NCBI GenBank assembly: GCA_016788865.1
Contig: JAEUSB010000033.1
Coordinates: 40,922-104,921 of the forward strand
Direction: 5' to 3'
DNA from: Leptospirales bacterium
GTDB taxonomy: Bacteria; Spirochaetota; Leptospiria; Leptospirales; Leptonemataceae
DNA length: 64,000 bases
In this document: positions 44,161-53,478 of the stretch, piece after piece
Position numbering within the stretch: the stretch's first letter is position 1
Layout: each line of letters opens with the position of its first letter
Notes under the pieces: generated by a model
What the model saw: only the letters and a program-made list of their open reading frames with translations
Told to the model about the DNA's origin: nothing
Database searches by the model: none
Made by a program: the position numbers and the translations under genes

Positions 44161-46767
44161 GTGTGGATGCGCCGCATTTTGTACCTCGCAATCCTCATTG
44201 CCATACCCCCGTTATGGTCGGCCCCGGAACTTCAGCTCCAGACGATAGGTGACCTTGAGAGAGAAACTTCACTCGATTCGCAGGACTCCCACACGTGGTG
44301 GGCAACGTCGCATGACGTCAAACCTGACGAGGAATGGGCGCGCACGCGTGATAGCCGCACCGACGAACCCTCAGGAGTGTGGGAACCTGTGGGGATTCCC
44401 ACTGTCAGCCATTTTCAGAGGAAGCAAGAGTCTCCACGCGTCGCCTGGCTACGCAAAGTCTTCGTGCTTTCTAAGCCAGAGAACGAAAACGTGGCCATCC
44501 GCCTCGGTGTCGTCACAGACAAGGACAGGGTCTATGTCAATGGCCAGTTGATTGGGTGGTCCGGCAAATGGGATGCCTCGACTCCGGAAGCGTACGATAA
44601 GATTCGAATCTATCGAATTCCTGGCGGAATCCTCCGCGCCGGCGTCAATCAAATCCTGATTCAAGCCCGGGGCTATTTCCCGGATGAAGTTGGGATTCAG
44701 AAGGATCACACCTCAATAGGCCCCGCGGACGCAATGTTCCAGGATTTCTATATTTATAACTTTCGCGAGGCAGGGTTCCTGGTCCTCTATTTCACAGCAG
44801 GAAGTTACTTTTTGTTTCTGTTCATACGGCGGAGAAAAGAACGTGAGAATTTGCTGTTTGGACTATTTGTCTGGGTCCTTGTTGGCTACCAATTCCTGCG
44901 AACTCAGTTTAAGAATATACTGGGCTGGGATTTCCTGTTCTGGAAGCAGATTGAGTACGGACTGCTCTTTCTTCTGATTCCGTTGATGTACTACTTCATT
45001 CGAACCTACTTTGAGCTGCCGCGAAATAGAATTGTGCGATTGCTCGATATTGTGACCGCGATTCCGGCAGCAATTCAGGGAGGCCTTGCTGTATTCGCGC
45101 TTTTCTCAAGCGACATGCGTCTCTTGAACAAACTCAATACCAATCTGGCGCAACCACTCTGGCTAATCCTTGTGATTGCAATGCTCGGAATAATCATATA
45201 TAGAATCGTGAGGAAAGATCGTGACGCGTTCTATATGCTCATGGGGCTGCTGGTGGTCCTGGGAGCAACAATCAACGATATCTTCAGCAGCCGAACGATC
45301 ATAAACACGCCCCGTCTGACCGGGTATGCATTCATATTCTTTATTATGAGTCTGGCTCTAGTCCTTGCCAATCGGTTTGTCCGATTGAATGAAGAAATTG
45401 AGGACTTGAACAAGAATCTGGAAGGGAAGGTTCAAAAGCGAACAGAGGAATTGAACACGACTCTCAACGCGGTTCACGCCCTCAAAGTGCAACAGGACGG
45501 CGATTACTTCCTCACCTCACTACTACTTCGGCCATTAAACGGCATTCACGCAGTCTCTGAAACTGTGTCTGCGTCAATGATTGTAGAGCAGAAGAAGAAA
45601 TTCGTATTCAAAAAATGGTCCGCCGACATCGGCGGAGATGTTGTTTCCACCTATTCTATTGAGCTCAAAGGGCGTCCTTATACGGCCCTGATCAACGCCG
45701 ATGCCATGGGTAAATCCATGCAGGGAGCCGGGGGCGCGCTGGTTCTAGGTACGGTGTTCAAGAATGTCGTGGCCCGTTCCCAATCGCAGGGTCTCCTTTC
45801 AGATCGCTTTCCGGAGCAATGGATGAAAGAGTGCTTCATCGAATTGCAGAATGTTTTCGTATCATTTGACGGCAGCATGATGATCTCTGCCATTCTCGGT
45901 CTCGTAGACGACTCAACCGGGCTGTTCTACTTCATAAACGCCGAGCATCCTTACACCGTTCTCTATCGAAATCGCCAGGCAACCTTCGTCGAGCGCGAAG
46001 CCGACTATCTTCGAAAAATTGGCGTTCAGGGCCTGGACTCGGGCCTGCGTGTCGGCACTTTGCAACTCGGACCAGGTGATGCAGTCATCATGGGTTCAGA
46101 CGGTCGCGATGACATTGCAATTGGGGTCGACGAACGAGGAAATCGAATCATCAGCGAAGATACAGATGCGTTCCTGAAAATCGTCGAAGAGGCGAATGGA
46201 GATCTCGAGGACATTGTAGGAAGAATCAAGGCCCGGGGTGAAATAACAGACGATCTTTCTCTCCTGCGGGTTAGTTTTGCCGGTACTCCAGGATCATTTC
46301 AAGCACCTCCGGAAGACTACAAATCGCAAATTGAAAAGGCCCGCGCTACCGTGGGCCCCGCTGCCCTTTCGCTTTTCTCAAGTGCGTTTGAAACGTGGGC
46401 TAACGACGCAAACGGGCTAATCGAGGCAGCAAAGATCGCAGCGCAGCAAAAGGAATGGAAGCTTGCAGTTCGCTTTCTGGACCTGGCGCTTGCAGCGGAA
46501 CCCGGAAACTCGGAAACACTCTTCCAGCTTGCTCTGGCGATGCGACAGGCTGCGCAAACAAGGAAGGATGCACTGAATGCCGCGGAAGTCGGTGAACGAT
46601 TGCGCCTGCGCAATCCAGAACATCTGGGAAATCTTATTCTGCTCGCTGAACTGTATCGCCTGGCCGGCAATCCGGAAAGAGCCAGGGTCTACCTGTCCCG
46701 CGCAGAGGGGCTGGACGCGTCCCATCCAGGTATCGATCGACTCAGGTCGTCACTTGGTGACTCGTAA
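44161..46767 (+). CDS. 7TM sensor SpoIIE-type PP2C phosphatase with C-terminal TPR
   Basis: An 868-aa membrane signalling protein. In order: a signal peptide; a periplasmic jelly-roll domain like sugar-binding beta-galactosidase modules (VAWLRKVFVLS to FPDEVGIQKDHT, about residues 90-190); seven TM helices (200-410); a coiled coil (LNEEIEDLNKNLEGKVQKRT); a SpoIIE phosphatase (about 450-700); and TPR repeats at the end. Metal-site residues are in WSADIGGDVVST, NADAMGKSMQGAGGAL, MGSDGRDDI and TDDLSLLRV. It probably dephosphorylates a STAS protein such as the one at 40960. GTG at 44161 or ATG at 44167 starts it. Confidence 0.9.
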   Translation: MWMRRILYLAILIAIPPLWSAPELQLQTIGDLERETSLDSQDSHTWWATSHDVKPDEEWARTRDSRTDEPSGVWEPVGIPTVSHFQRKQESPRVAWLRKVFVLSKPENENVAIRLGVVTDKDRVYVNGQLIGWSGKWDASTPEAYDKIRIYRIPGGILRAGVNQILIQARGYFPDEVGIQKDHTSIGPADAMFQDFYIYNFREAGFLVLYFTAGSYFLFLFIRRRKERENLLFGLFVWVLVGYQFLRTQFKNILGWDFLFWKQIEYGLLFLLIPLMYYFIRTYFELPRNRIVRLLDIVTAIPAAIQGGLAVFALFSSDMRLLNKLNTNLAQPLWLILVIAMLGIIIYRIVRKDRDAFYMLMGLLVVLGATINDIFSSRTIINTPRLTGYAFIFFIMSLALVLANRFVRLNEEIEDLNKNLEGKVQKRTEELNTTLNAVHALKVQQDGDYFLTSLLLRPLNGIHAVSETVSASMIVEQKKKFVFKKWSADIGGDVVSTYSIELKGRPYTALINADAMGKSMQGAGGALVLGTVFKNVVARSQSQGLLSDRFPEQWMKECFIELQNVFVSFDGSMMISAILGLVDDSTGLFYFINAEHPYTVLYRNRQATFVEREADYLRKIGVQGLDSGLRVGTLQLGPGDAVIMGSDGRDDIAIGVDERGNRIISEDTDAFLKIVEEANGDLEDIVGRIKARGEITDDLSLLRVSFAGTPGSFQAPPEDYKSQIEKARATVGPAALSLFSSAFETWANDANGLIEAAKIAAQQKEWKLAVRFLDLALAAEPGNSETLFQLALAMRQAAQTRKDALNAAEVGERLRLRNPEHLGNLILLAELYRLAGNPERARVYLSRAEGLDASHPGIDRLRSSLGDS

Positions 46768-46788
46768 GGGAAAGACGCGCGTTTTCTT

Positions 46789-47616
46789 TTATCGGAAGAA
46801 GAACTTTCCTGTAGTTGGATCGTAGTGCAGGCGCTTCCCGTCACCCGCCGGCGGAGGCTGCAAATCTTCCGGAGTTGGGTTGATAACTTTTTCTTGCGGA
46901 TAATCCTGCGTTTGCCAGCGCTCTGGTCGAATCCGCTGCATTCCCTGCAGGATCTCACGGACCTTTTCCTGTTCCATTAGCTTGCGGCGAAGAAACGTGT
47001 CTTCCTGCGGGTTTAGATTCTGCGCTCCAAAACGAAGGCCCAGAGCAAACCTTGCGTACAATACGCCAGCGATCAATCCTGCAATGTGATTTGCGGGCGA
47101 AATGGATTCAATGATCCCGAGCAAGGGCAACAGGATTGAGAGCGCTCCGAATACAATTGCAGCGGTCCGTGCGCGCATGGAGACCACGAACACAAGCAAA
47201 CTGGAATTGGGATAGTAAACCGCGAGCGCACCGAGCAGGCCCATGAGCATGCCTGATGTGCCCATGGCAGGATGCTCAAGATCCGGCTGAAACACGATAA
47301 CAGCAAGCGAGCTGGTTGCAGCGGTAACAAAGCAGAGCCAGGCAAAGCGCGCGGAGCCAAGTGTATTCTCGACGGCCTGGCCAAGGCTCCAGAGAGTTAT
47401 CATGCAAAACAGAAGGTGGAATAAACCGGTGTGAAGCAGGACGGCGGTCAGGGGTTGCCAGACCGCGCCATCACGAAAATCAGCAGGAAGCAGGGCAAAA
47501 CGATTCACCCACTCAAGCGCAGCCCCCTGCCCCGAGACCATGGGCAACACGTACCAGATCAAGCCGTGAATCAGTACGCTTGCTCCGACCAGAAACTTAG
47601 TGACAGGTTGCTTCAT
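46789..47616 (-). CDS. Rhomboid-family intramembrane serine protease
   Basis: A 275-aa polytopic protein with about six helices. The catalytic Ser is in MGTSGMLMGLLGAL (GxSG motif) and the His in SPANHIAGLIAGVLYARFAL; the L1-loop/TM2 region WQPLTAVLLHTGLFHLLFCMITLW has the HxxxxHxxxN-type segment, with C in place of N. The C-terminal 70 residues are a soluble tail ending YDPTTGKFFFR. It cleaves membrane substrates; none is predictable. It is 45 bases downstream of the lipid A acyltransferase gene on the same strand. Confidence 0.92.
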   Translation of the reverse strand: MKQPVTKFLVGASVLIHGLIWYVLPMVSGQGAALEWVNRFALLPADFRDGAVWQPLTAVLLHTGLFHLLFCMITLWSLGQAVENTLGSARFAWLCFVTAATSSLAVIVFQPDLEHPAMGTSGMLMGLLGALAVYYPNSSLLVFVVSMRARTAAIVFGALSILLPLLGIIESISPANHIAGLIAGVLYARFALGLRFGAQNLNPQEDTFLRRKLMEQEKVREILQGMQRIRPERWQTQDYPQEKVINPTPEDLQPPPAGDGKRLHYDPTTGKFFFR

Positions 47617-47661
47617 GCGATCACCAGGATAGGCATAGCGAACATTCCAGACAGCGTTTTT

Positions 47662-48654
47662 TCAGTCATACGGCTCCAATTCGGTCGAGACACCACTCGA
47701 AACAATTGAGTCCGGACCGGGTCTGCTTTTCCAACGGTGGTGCATCCAGAAATACTGCTCAGGATACTTGCGAATGTATTTCTCAAGGAGCGAAACCCAG
47801 CGAGCCGTAAAGCTCAAAATGGAATCCGGATCTTTCTTTGGACCGGGCCCAAGGTCGATTAGTTCGACACGGAAGGAACCATCTGGTCTCGCAAGACAAA
47901 CGCCAAAGAAGACAGGTGAGCCCGAAATAGCAGCATACGATGCGGGACCCTTATGGGTGGACGCGAGCTGGCCTAGATACGGAACAAAAAGACCGCGGCT
48001 TCCGGCATTCTGATCGGCAACAAACCCCGCAACTTCACCCCGCTTCAATGCGCGAAGCAAATCGGGACTCGTGACCATGCGCGGTGCGTGAAACCTGGCT
48101 CCAAATCTTGTGCGAAGTTTCTCAACTCGACGATCTGCAAAATCATTCGCAAGCACCGCTGCATACGCATTTAGTTTGAAACCTTGAAGCACCAGCGCAT
48201 GCGATAGAATCTCCCAGTTGCCCAGGTGTCCCGTAATAAAGACGATTCCGTTTCCTGCCTTGTAAGCACGCTCAAAGGCGGCCAGGCCACGCGGCTCAAA
48301 GTCAATTTTTGCAACTAATTCATCCTTTGGCACCCGCCCCGACCAGATGAACTCATACATCACCCTGCCCATGAAATCGTACGCCTCATGCGCCAGACCC
48401 CGCAGTGCTGCTTGCGAGAGATCCGGAAAGGCAATCTGCAGATTTGAGAGCGTGCGCTTTCGCACACGGGGATTCAAAACCCAGGCTAAGCGACCCATGG
48501 CCTTCCCGGCAAATCGCGCGGAGGCAGGGTACGGGAAGACTCGGAAGATTGAAAAGAAGCCCAGGATGAACCAGACTTCAAGTCGTCGTCGCAACCAGGT
48601 CACGGATAAAAAATAAAGATTGACTTGTAAGAATCCACCTATTTTTAGAAACAT
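47662..48654 (-). CDS. Lysophospholipid/lipid A acyltransferase (LpxL/HtrB family)
   Basis: A 330-aa membrane-associated acyltransferase. One N-terminal helix ([19 protein letters not shown]) is followed by the H-X4-D/E catalytic motif in [15 protein letters not shown] and by [23 protein letters not shown]. Such enzymes add secondary acyl chains to lipid A, so the organism should have LPS. The ATG at 48654 overlaps, by CATG, the ATG of the divergent thioesterase gene; a longer frame to 48744 and a later GTG are alternatives. Confidence 0.92.
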   Translation of the reverse strand: MFLKIGGFLQVNLYFLSVTWLRRRLEVWFILGFFSIFRVFPYPASARFAGKAMGRLAWVLNPRVRKRTLSNLQIAFPDLSQAALRGLAHEAYDFMGRVMYEFIWSGRVPKDELVAKIDFEPRGLAAFERAYKAGNGIVFITGHLGNWEILSHALVLQGFKLNAYAAVLANDFADRRVEKLRTRFGARFHAPRMVTSPDLLRALKRGEVAGFVADQNAGSRGLFVPYLGQLASTHKGPASYAAISGSPVFFGVCLARPDGSFRVELIDLGPGPKKDPDSILSFTARWVSLLEKYIRKYPEQYFWMHHRWKSRPGPDSIVSSGVSTELEPYD

Positions 48655-49057
48655 GGCTGGACGCGATCCTAGTAGCGGCTTTGGCTCCGGTGTCGATAAT
48701 GACGACGGCCTCCAGCTGAAACTCACCTTCGACGAAGATACCAAGACGGCTTATGGCGAATATCGCTGCCCCGCAAAATTTCGCGGGGAGAAAGATTCCG
48801 TGCATCCAGGTGTCCTCGCAGTCATCCTGGATGAGATCATGGCGCGCATCAATGAAGCCATGAACTTTGACACTGTCACAGGTGAGCTTACAATCCGCTA
48901 CCTTCAGTCAGCCACGCTTGATGAAAACCTGTACCTTCGCGGATGGTTTGTGAAAAAGAACCGCCGTGTAGTTGAAAACCGCGCAGAGATTGAGAACGAA
49001 ATCGGCAAGATCGTTGCGCGCGGGAAAGGCAAGTACATCGAACGCGAAGAACCCTGA
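48653..49057 (+). CDS. Hotdog-fold thioesterase (PaaI/YbgC-like)
   Basis: A 134-aa protein of the hotdog superfamily. [22 protein letters not shown] is the long central helix with the catalytic acid, followed by [22 protein letters not shown] and the last strands. It may hydrolyse acyl-CoA or acyl-ACP; its position beside an acyltransferase gene is suggestive but not proof. The start is placed at ATG 48653; a TTG at 48620 would extend it by 11 residues. Confidence 0.85.
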   Translation: MAGRDPSSGFGSGVDNDDGLQLKLTFDEDTKTAYGEYRCPAKFRGEKDSVHPGVLAVILDEIMARINEAMNFDTVTGELTIRYLQSATLDENLYLRGWFVKKNRRVVENRAEIENEIGKIVARGKGKYIEREEP

Positions 49058-49102
49058 ATTCTGCGCGGACTGAGAAATATCCGGGCCGCCTGGCCCACAG
49101 AC

Positions 49103-50389
49103 TTACTTTCTTCTCACCAGCTTTTCTGAGGTAACTTCGAGCGACCTCGCCTTCAGTCGCGCAAGTTCTTCGCCTGAAAATCCCCAATCGACCAGAATGT
49201 CAAACTCGCGCGGTAGATCCGTGTCAAAAATTCCGGGATCGTCTGCACCAATTACCACAGGAAGATCAGCATCGATAAAACGATGGATTGGATGCCTGCC
49301 TTGAATGGCAGCAATCCGCAAGTTCGACGTTGGGCAGCTTTCAATGATGGCAGTTGTTTTGCGAATCTCCTGCATGGCCCAATCCTGAAACGCACGCAGG
49401 TTTGCCAGGCGTTGTTCATCGTACCGGATTGGGACGAGTTCGTCAGGGCGCTCAACCATTTGCTTCTCAAGCATGCTCAGTTCTGCTTTCAAACTGGCCG
49501 GATCGAGTTTGATTCCGACTGCGTTCAATGATTCGATCTCTGCAAGTTCAAAGCGAATCTGATCTACACGTTCACTGAGGATTTCCATGCGCGTGGTTCC
49601 GCCATACATCTGAGGATCAATACCAAGTGCAATTGCATGGCCCAGTCTATGACAACCAAACCGTGCTGCCTGGACAATCCATCGGACCGCTGACTCCACG
49701 CTCTTGTCCGAGAAACTTTCACCAACATGGTAGAGAATTGCCAGGGCTTTGTCCGGATTGGCTCGGTTAAATGCGTGAATCTCTTCCAGTACCGGTTTGA
49801 TCGCTTGCGGAGGATTCCCCTCTTCTTGCGAGCAAAAATCCACACCAACGATCTGCCTGGCCACGGCTTCCTCCTCCATGATTTCTTGAAGCGCCTTCCA
49901 GTACTCACGAGCGCGGTCAATCCGACGCGGCAATGAAACGGCAAGCCTGGCTATCTTGCCACGATTCGCACGATTGGATTCTTCAAATGCAAGTGCGAGT
50001 GCTCGCATCCGGGCCTTGAAATCTTCCACGGGCAAGAATGGAGAAAGTAATTGCCTGTACTCTGCATGCTTTGCGGGCTCGCGCGCGGCTACGCGAAGTG
50101 CTATTTCGCGCAACTCTTCGGGTTCCGTGCTCGAGAGTGCAATGATAAGATCAAAGCAGGCCTGGAATTTTGGAAAGTCGGATGCGCGTTTAAAGTGATA
50201 GTGTTTTTCCAGCAATCCACGGTTGGAGGGATCCATGAGCCCGTCCATGATTGGCGCCGACCCATGTGCCTTAGTCCACGAATCCACAAATATTTGCCAG
50301 CGCGGAGTGTTGCGCTTGGCCAGAAAATAGAGATCGTCTACAGTAAGACAACCATACAGGTGCGAATGTAATTCTGCGAAATCAGTCAA
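49103..50389 (-). CDS. Adenosine deaminase-like amidohydrolase
   Basis: A 428-aa metal-dependent deaminase of the adenosine/AMP deaminase superfamily. The metal and catalytic residues are all present: HxH in ELHSHLYG, His and Glu in LYHVGES, His in RLGHAIALG, and Asp-Asp in IGADDPGIF, with ESCPTSNLRI before it. It is longer than classical Add (about 340), with extra helices around residues 30-160, so the substrate may not be adenosine. AAAAAGGAG seven bases before TTG 50389 decides the start; a GTG at 50410 lies in front of that site. It overlaps the upstream 71-aa gene by eight bases. Confidence 0.85.
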   Translation of the reverse strand: MTDFAELHSHLYGCLTVDDLYFLAKRNTPRWQIFVDSWTKAHGSAPIMDGLMDPSNRGLLEKHYHFKRASDFPKFQACFDLIIALSSTEPEELREIALRVAAREPAKHAEYRQLLSPFLPVEDFKARMRALALAFEESNRANRGKIARLAVSLPRRIDRAREYWKALQEIMEEEAVARQIVGVDFCSQEEGNPPQAIKPVLEEIHAFNRANPDKALAILYHVGESFSDKSVESAVRWIVQAARFGCHRLGHAIALGIDPQMYGGTTRMEILSERVDQIRFELAEIESLNAVGIKLDPASLKAELSMLEKQMVERPDELVPIRYDEQRLANLRAFQDWAMQEIRKTTAIIESCPTSNLRIAAIQGRHPIHRFIDADLPVVIGADDPGIFDTDLPREFDILVDWGFSGEELARLKARSLEVTSEKLVRRK

Positions 50390-50597
50390 TTGGAAGCTCC
50401 TTTTTGTCACGAATGTCGAGCTCCAGTTGTAATACTTCAGTCAGCTCCGGGTACTCAGGATGCTTTTGGCCAAATTCTGCCATCTGCTCGAGAATAAAGG
50501 ACCGGCTCCAGGTGCGGGCACGTTTTGAAAGCCTCGTCAGGAATTCTGGAGTGATATAATAGGCGCGTAAATCCTCTGCGCCGTTTTCACCTTTCAC
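50382..50597 (-). CDS. Small uncharacterised protein, 71 aa
   Basis: Not recognised. A mainly helical, charged cytoplasmic protein (YYITPEFLTRLSKRARTWSR, FILEQMAEFGQKHPEYPEL, EVLQLELDIRDKK). The GTG start overlaps the stop of the 43-aa gene upstream as GTGA, and its 3' end overlaps the deaminase start by eight bases, so it is wedged into a translationally coupled run. That supports a real gene despite its size. Confidence 0.6.
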   Translation of the reverse strand: MKGENGAEDLRAYYITPEFLTRLSKRARTWSRSFILEQMAEFGQKHPEYPELTEVLQLELDIRDKKELPID

Positions 50598-50725
50598 TTT
50601 GCGTCTTTCTTCTCGTTGTTCTTTGAGTCGCTTTCCGCCTTTGCGCGCTTCTTTGCCTCAAGTAGATGAGTCTCATCGTGATCGTCAATTTCAATGGATT
50701 CTGTTTCAGGTTTCCGGTCCTGCAT
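50594..50725 (-). CDS. Very small highly charged protein, 43 aa
   Basis: A short frame beginning MQDRKPETESIEIDDHDETH and ending NNEKKDAK. It is nearly all charged: an acidic middle and a Lys-rich end, with no hydrophobic core, so it is probably disordered. AGGGGG stands about six bases before its ATG, an unusually strong ribosome binding site, and its TGA overlaps the next GTG start (GTGA). It therefore looks translated, either as a protein or as a leader that couples the downstream genes. No homologue is recognised. Confidence 0.5.
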   Translation of the reverse strand: MQDRKPETESIEIDDHDETHLLEAKKRAKAESDSKNNEKKDAK

Positions 50726-50781
50726 GCAATCCCCCTGATACTGCTGATGCGGGTCAGCTGCCCGGGGTTAGAATGGGTCAG

Positions 50782-51654
50782 TTACCGATTCCGGTCAAAC
50801 ACTTCAAAAAGAAAATCTTCTTCCACGATGGAAACTCCACGGTGTGGGTAGGCCTGATCAAAAAACAACGAAGCCAGGATTTCGAATCGCTCGTCGTAAT
50901 CCATGTTGTTCTCTTCCCAGTATTCGTTTCTCAGTTTTATGAAATATGACACAATTTTGTCAGAAGCGCGAAACTCAACGCCGAGCTGGTTCATCTTGCG
51001 AACAAGCCAGTTCAAGTTGTAGGTCAAAAAGTCGCCCATGAATTCGAGCGCCGCAAGTGTTGGTTCATACTCAAAGAGGGTTTCACACAGGTAAAATGCG
51101 GTTCTATACAACTCCGGGTCGGTCGCTTCCGCCTGCCGCATCACCCGAGAAATATGCTCGTACAGGTTCAGTACTTCATGGTAAGATTCCAGCAGGCCCG
51201 TAATGGTTTGCGGAAACTCGTTCATCACCTCCATCAGATCCACAAAGCGATTCTTATCACTGGCCCATTTAAGTACTTCGTCCTGGGGCCGGATCACGGG
51301 GTCGATCAGCGGCACATACAGAGATCGGGTCTCGACAGCGAACTTCGATTCCTTGGGGATATAGTATTCGATTCGCACCGGTTCCACGTAGTAATTTCCA
51401 AGGGCACCGGGAGCAATGCCAGGGGCCTCAGACAAGGATTTTAGCTTCTTAACGTCGTCTGTAACGACCTTACTTCCGTGCACGCGCACGCCAGCTTTCT
51501 TGATGGTCTTGAGATCAGAGCGCGTGGCCAGTTCGCGCTTCTGCGTGACTGTATCGCTCGAGGCTATGGGGCCGAGGTTTCGAAACGGGTCGAACCGTCG
51601 ACGGATGGGTGTCTCCTGAGAGCCGGGCCCCCCAGGTCGTGTTTCGTCTGTCAT
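50782..51654 (-). CDS. Uncharacterised cytoplasmic protein, 290 aa
   Basis: Not recognised. Residues 1-75 are basic and polar and probably flexible (RRRFDPFRNLGPIASSDTV). Then comes a beta segment with EPVRIEYYIPKES, and a long helical C-terminal domain (FVDLMEVMNEFPQTITGLLE to DYDERFEILASLFFDQAY). No signal peptide or TM is seen. It is 15 bases downstream of the HEAT-repeat gene and 56 bases upstream of the 43-aa gene, inside a cheW-led minus-strand run. That suggests a role near signalling or motility, but nothing in the chain proves it. Confidence 0.6.
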   Translation of the reverse strand: MTDETRPGGPGSQETPIRRRFDPFRNLGPIASSDTVTQKRELATRSDLKTIKKAGVRVHGSKVVTDDVKKLKSLSEAPGIAPGALGNYYVEPVRIEYYIPKESKFAVETRSLYVPLIDPVIRPQDEVLKWASDKNRFVDLMEVMNEFPQTITGLLESYHEVLNLYEHISRVMRQAEATDPELYRTAFYLCETLFEYEPTLAALEFMGDFLTYNLNWLVRKMNQLGVEFRASDKIVSYFIKLRNEYWEENNMDYDERFEILASLFFDQAYPHRGVSIVEEDFLFEVFDRNR

Positions 51655-51669
51655 TTGTGTATAAGACTA

Positions 51670-52971
51670 TTATCTAAACCGAAGCCGGATCTGGCGCGCA
51701 AAACGCTGGTCCCGGATACGATCTGCTAGAGAAAGTAGTCCGCTTCTTTTATCGGCAATTGGAAGGCGTAAATACGAGAGGAGCGCTGCACTTTTTACTG
51801 CGTAGGATTCCCCGTCATCGGCCATGGATTGCAGCAGAGGGGCAGCCGAAGACAAATCCCCGATTTCGCCCAGGGCGTCCGCACACTCCATCCTGATGTT
51901 TTCCTGCGGATCCAGGCGCATGCTGTAATGCAAAGAACCCAGGCCAGTCCGCTCCCGGAACAAATTCAAGGCCACGGCAGCACGCAGCCTCAGGTTCGAA
52001 TCTTCATCCGAAGCAAGTATATGCGTTATCCCCGTCCCGCCGCCAGAGTTCCCGAGGTAAAACAGGGTATCCAGGCCAAAGCGTCTGAGCTCCGGGACAC
52101 TCTCATTTTCAAGCTGACGCGAGACAGATTGTGACAGACCAAAGACGCGTGCCCCTTGAAAGGCAGCCATGCGAACCAATGGTGATGGATCCGAGCATGC
52201 CTGTGAAACAAGTCCTGCATGCTGGCCCCACCGTCTGGCAACTATGATTTGAATGACACGTTCGCGCAGTTCCTCGTCCGCTTCCTGGTTGTACATCTTT
52301 GCAATCAGGTAGCTGTTTCCTTCCGAGCCGGGCTGCATTGCATAGCCGGGTATGGCGTACATTTTTACGGATCGATTGGGATCTTGCAGCAGGCGTTCCG
52401 CAAAAGGTGCAAGTCTTGAATCCCCGTACTCGCGCATGCCTTCCAGCGCATACATGCGATCAATTGCACGACCGGATTGTGTAAGCTTGAGTATGACCGG
52501 GATGATTTGATCGTTGCGCATTGCAGCCATGGCGCGAAAGGCGCGAGTGCGAACCTTGCGCATTGGATGGGCAGCCATTCGGGTAAGCGCTTCCATTAAG
52601 CGCGACTCTTTCCATTTTGCTCCCAGATCCATTGCCATGATGAGCATATCTTCATCGCGCCCAAATTTCAAATAGCGATCAATATAAACATACCATTCAG
52701 GCAATGCTGATTCCAGGTCCGTGCTATAGGCATCGAAAACCTCAAGAACTGCTTTTTGATCCAGAATGTCTTCACTGGTAAGTAGAATTTCGGCAGCTCG
52801 CTTTAGAAGCTCCGGACGTTTCTCCTGGAAGATATACCAGATCCCAACGCGACGATCCTGGCCGCTCTTCTCGAGAAGTGAAACGACCTTGTCATCTGCC
52901 TCAAGCGCAAACGTTCCATTTGAAAGAATGCAGGGGGCCAGGAGAATAAACAGGAAAAGGAGATGGCGCAT
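51670..52971 (-). CDS. Exported HEAT-repeat protein
   Basis: A 433-aa protein with a signal peptide (HLLFLFILLAPCILSNGTFA) followed by about ten helical HEAT-like repeats (for example MRKVRTRAFRAMAAMRNDQII, IDRMYALEGMREYGDS, LVRMAAFQGARVFG and NIRMECADALGEIGDLSSAAPLL). HEAT solenoids bind protein partners; here this would occur in the periplasm or at the outer membrane. The frame extends to 53031 into cheW; the ATG at 52971 lies 10 bases after the cheW stop and is preferred because it begins the signal peptide. Confidence 0.85.
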   Translation of the reverse strand: MRHLLFLFILLAPCILSNGTFALEADDKVVSLLEKSGQDRRVGIWYIFQEKRPELLKRAAEILLTSEDILDQKAVLEVFDAYSTDLESALPEWYVYIDRYLKFGRDEDMLIMAMDLGAKWKESRLMEALTRMAAHPMRKVRTRAFRAMAAMRNDQIIPVILKLTQSGRAIDRMYALEGMREYGDSRLAPFAERLLQDPNRSVKMYAIPGYAMQPGSEGNSYLIAKMYNQEADEELRERVIQIIVARRWGQHAGLVSQACSDPSPLVRMAAFQGARVFGLSQSVSRQLENESVPELRRFGLDTLFYLGNSGGGTGITHILASDEDSNLRLRAAVALNLFRERTGLGSLHYSMRLDPQENIRMECADALGEIGDLSSAAPLLQSMADDGESYAVKSAALLSYLRLPIADKRSGLLSLADRIRDQRFARQIRLRFR

Positions 52972-52981
52972 CAAGGCTGGT

Positions 52982-53449
52982 CTACCGATCAAAAAACTGT
53001 TCCACCTCATCTGCTGCAAACAGATTCTCAAGGCTCATCAGTACAATGAACTGGTCTCCGGCTTTGCCAACGCCAATGACGTGTCGATTAGCCGCGCTGC
53101 GGAGTACAGGCGGACCTTCATCGATTGAATCCGCGCTGAAGCTTCGAACATGCGCCACCCGGTCGACTGCAAGCCCCACGCGCCTGTTGCCGACAGCAAT
53201 TAGAATGGCACGCTCGCGTGTACCATCCAGGCTTTCCATTTGTAGCTTTTTCCTGAGGTCCAGAATGGGAATCACATGACCGCGAATGTCCATCATGCCC
53301 ATCAAGTAGTCGCGGGCATGCGGTACGCGGATCAGGTTTTCAATCCGCACGATCTCAAGGACTTCCAGGACTGGAATCCCGTAGTCTTCATCTCCCAGGG
53401 AGAATGTAATGAACTTCTGTTCGGTTGAGCGTGTTTCGCCTTGCGGCAT
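52982..53449 (-). CDS. cheW: Chemotaxis coupling protein CheW
   Basis: A 155-aa stand-alone CheW domain that bridges chemoreceptors and CheA. The five-strand barrel motifs are clear: KFITFSLGDEDYGIPVLEVLEIVR, LMGMMDIRGHVIPILDLRKKL, ILIAVGNRRVGLAVDRVAHVRSF and VIGVGKAGDQFIVLMSLENLF. No other chemotaxis gene is in the window; it leads the HEAT-repeat operon. A short gap of 29 bases separates it from the membrane protein upstream on the same strand. Confidence 0.95.
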   Translation of the reverse strand: MPQGETRSTEQKFITFSLGDEDYGIPVLEVLEIVRIENLIRVPHARDYLMGMMDIRGHVIPILDLRKKLQMESLDGTRERAILIAVGNRRVGLAVDRVAHVRSFSADSIDEGPPVLRSAANRHVIGVGKAGDQFIVLMSLENLFAADEVEQFFDR

Positions 53450-53478
53450 GGTTCAATTTAGTTTGAGGGGCTATCTTA

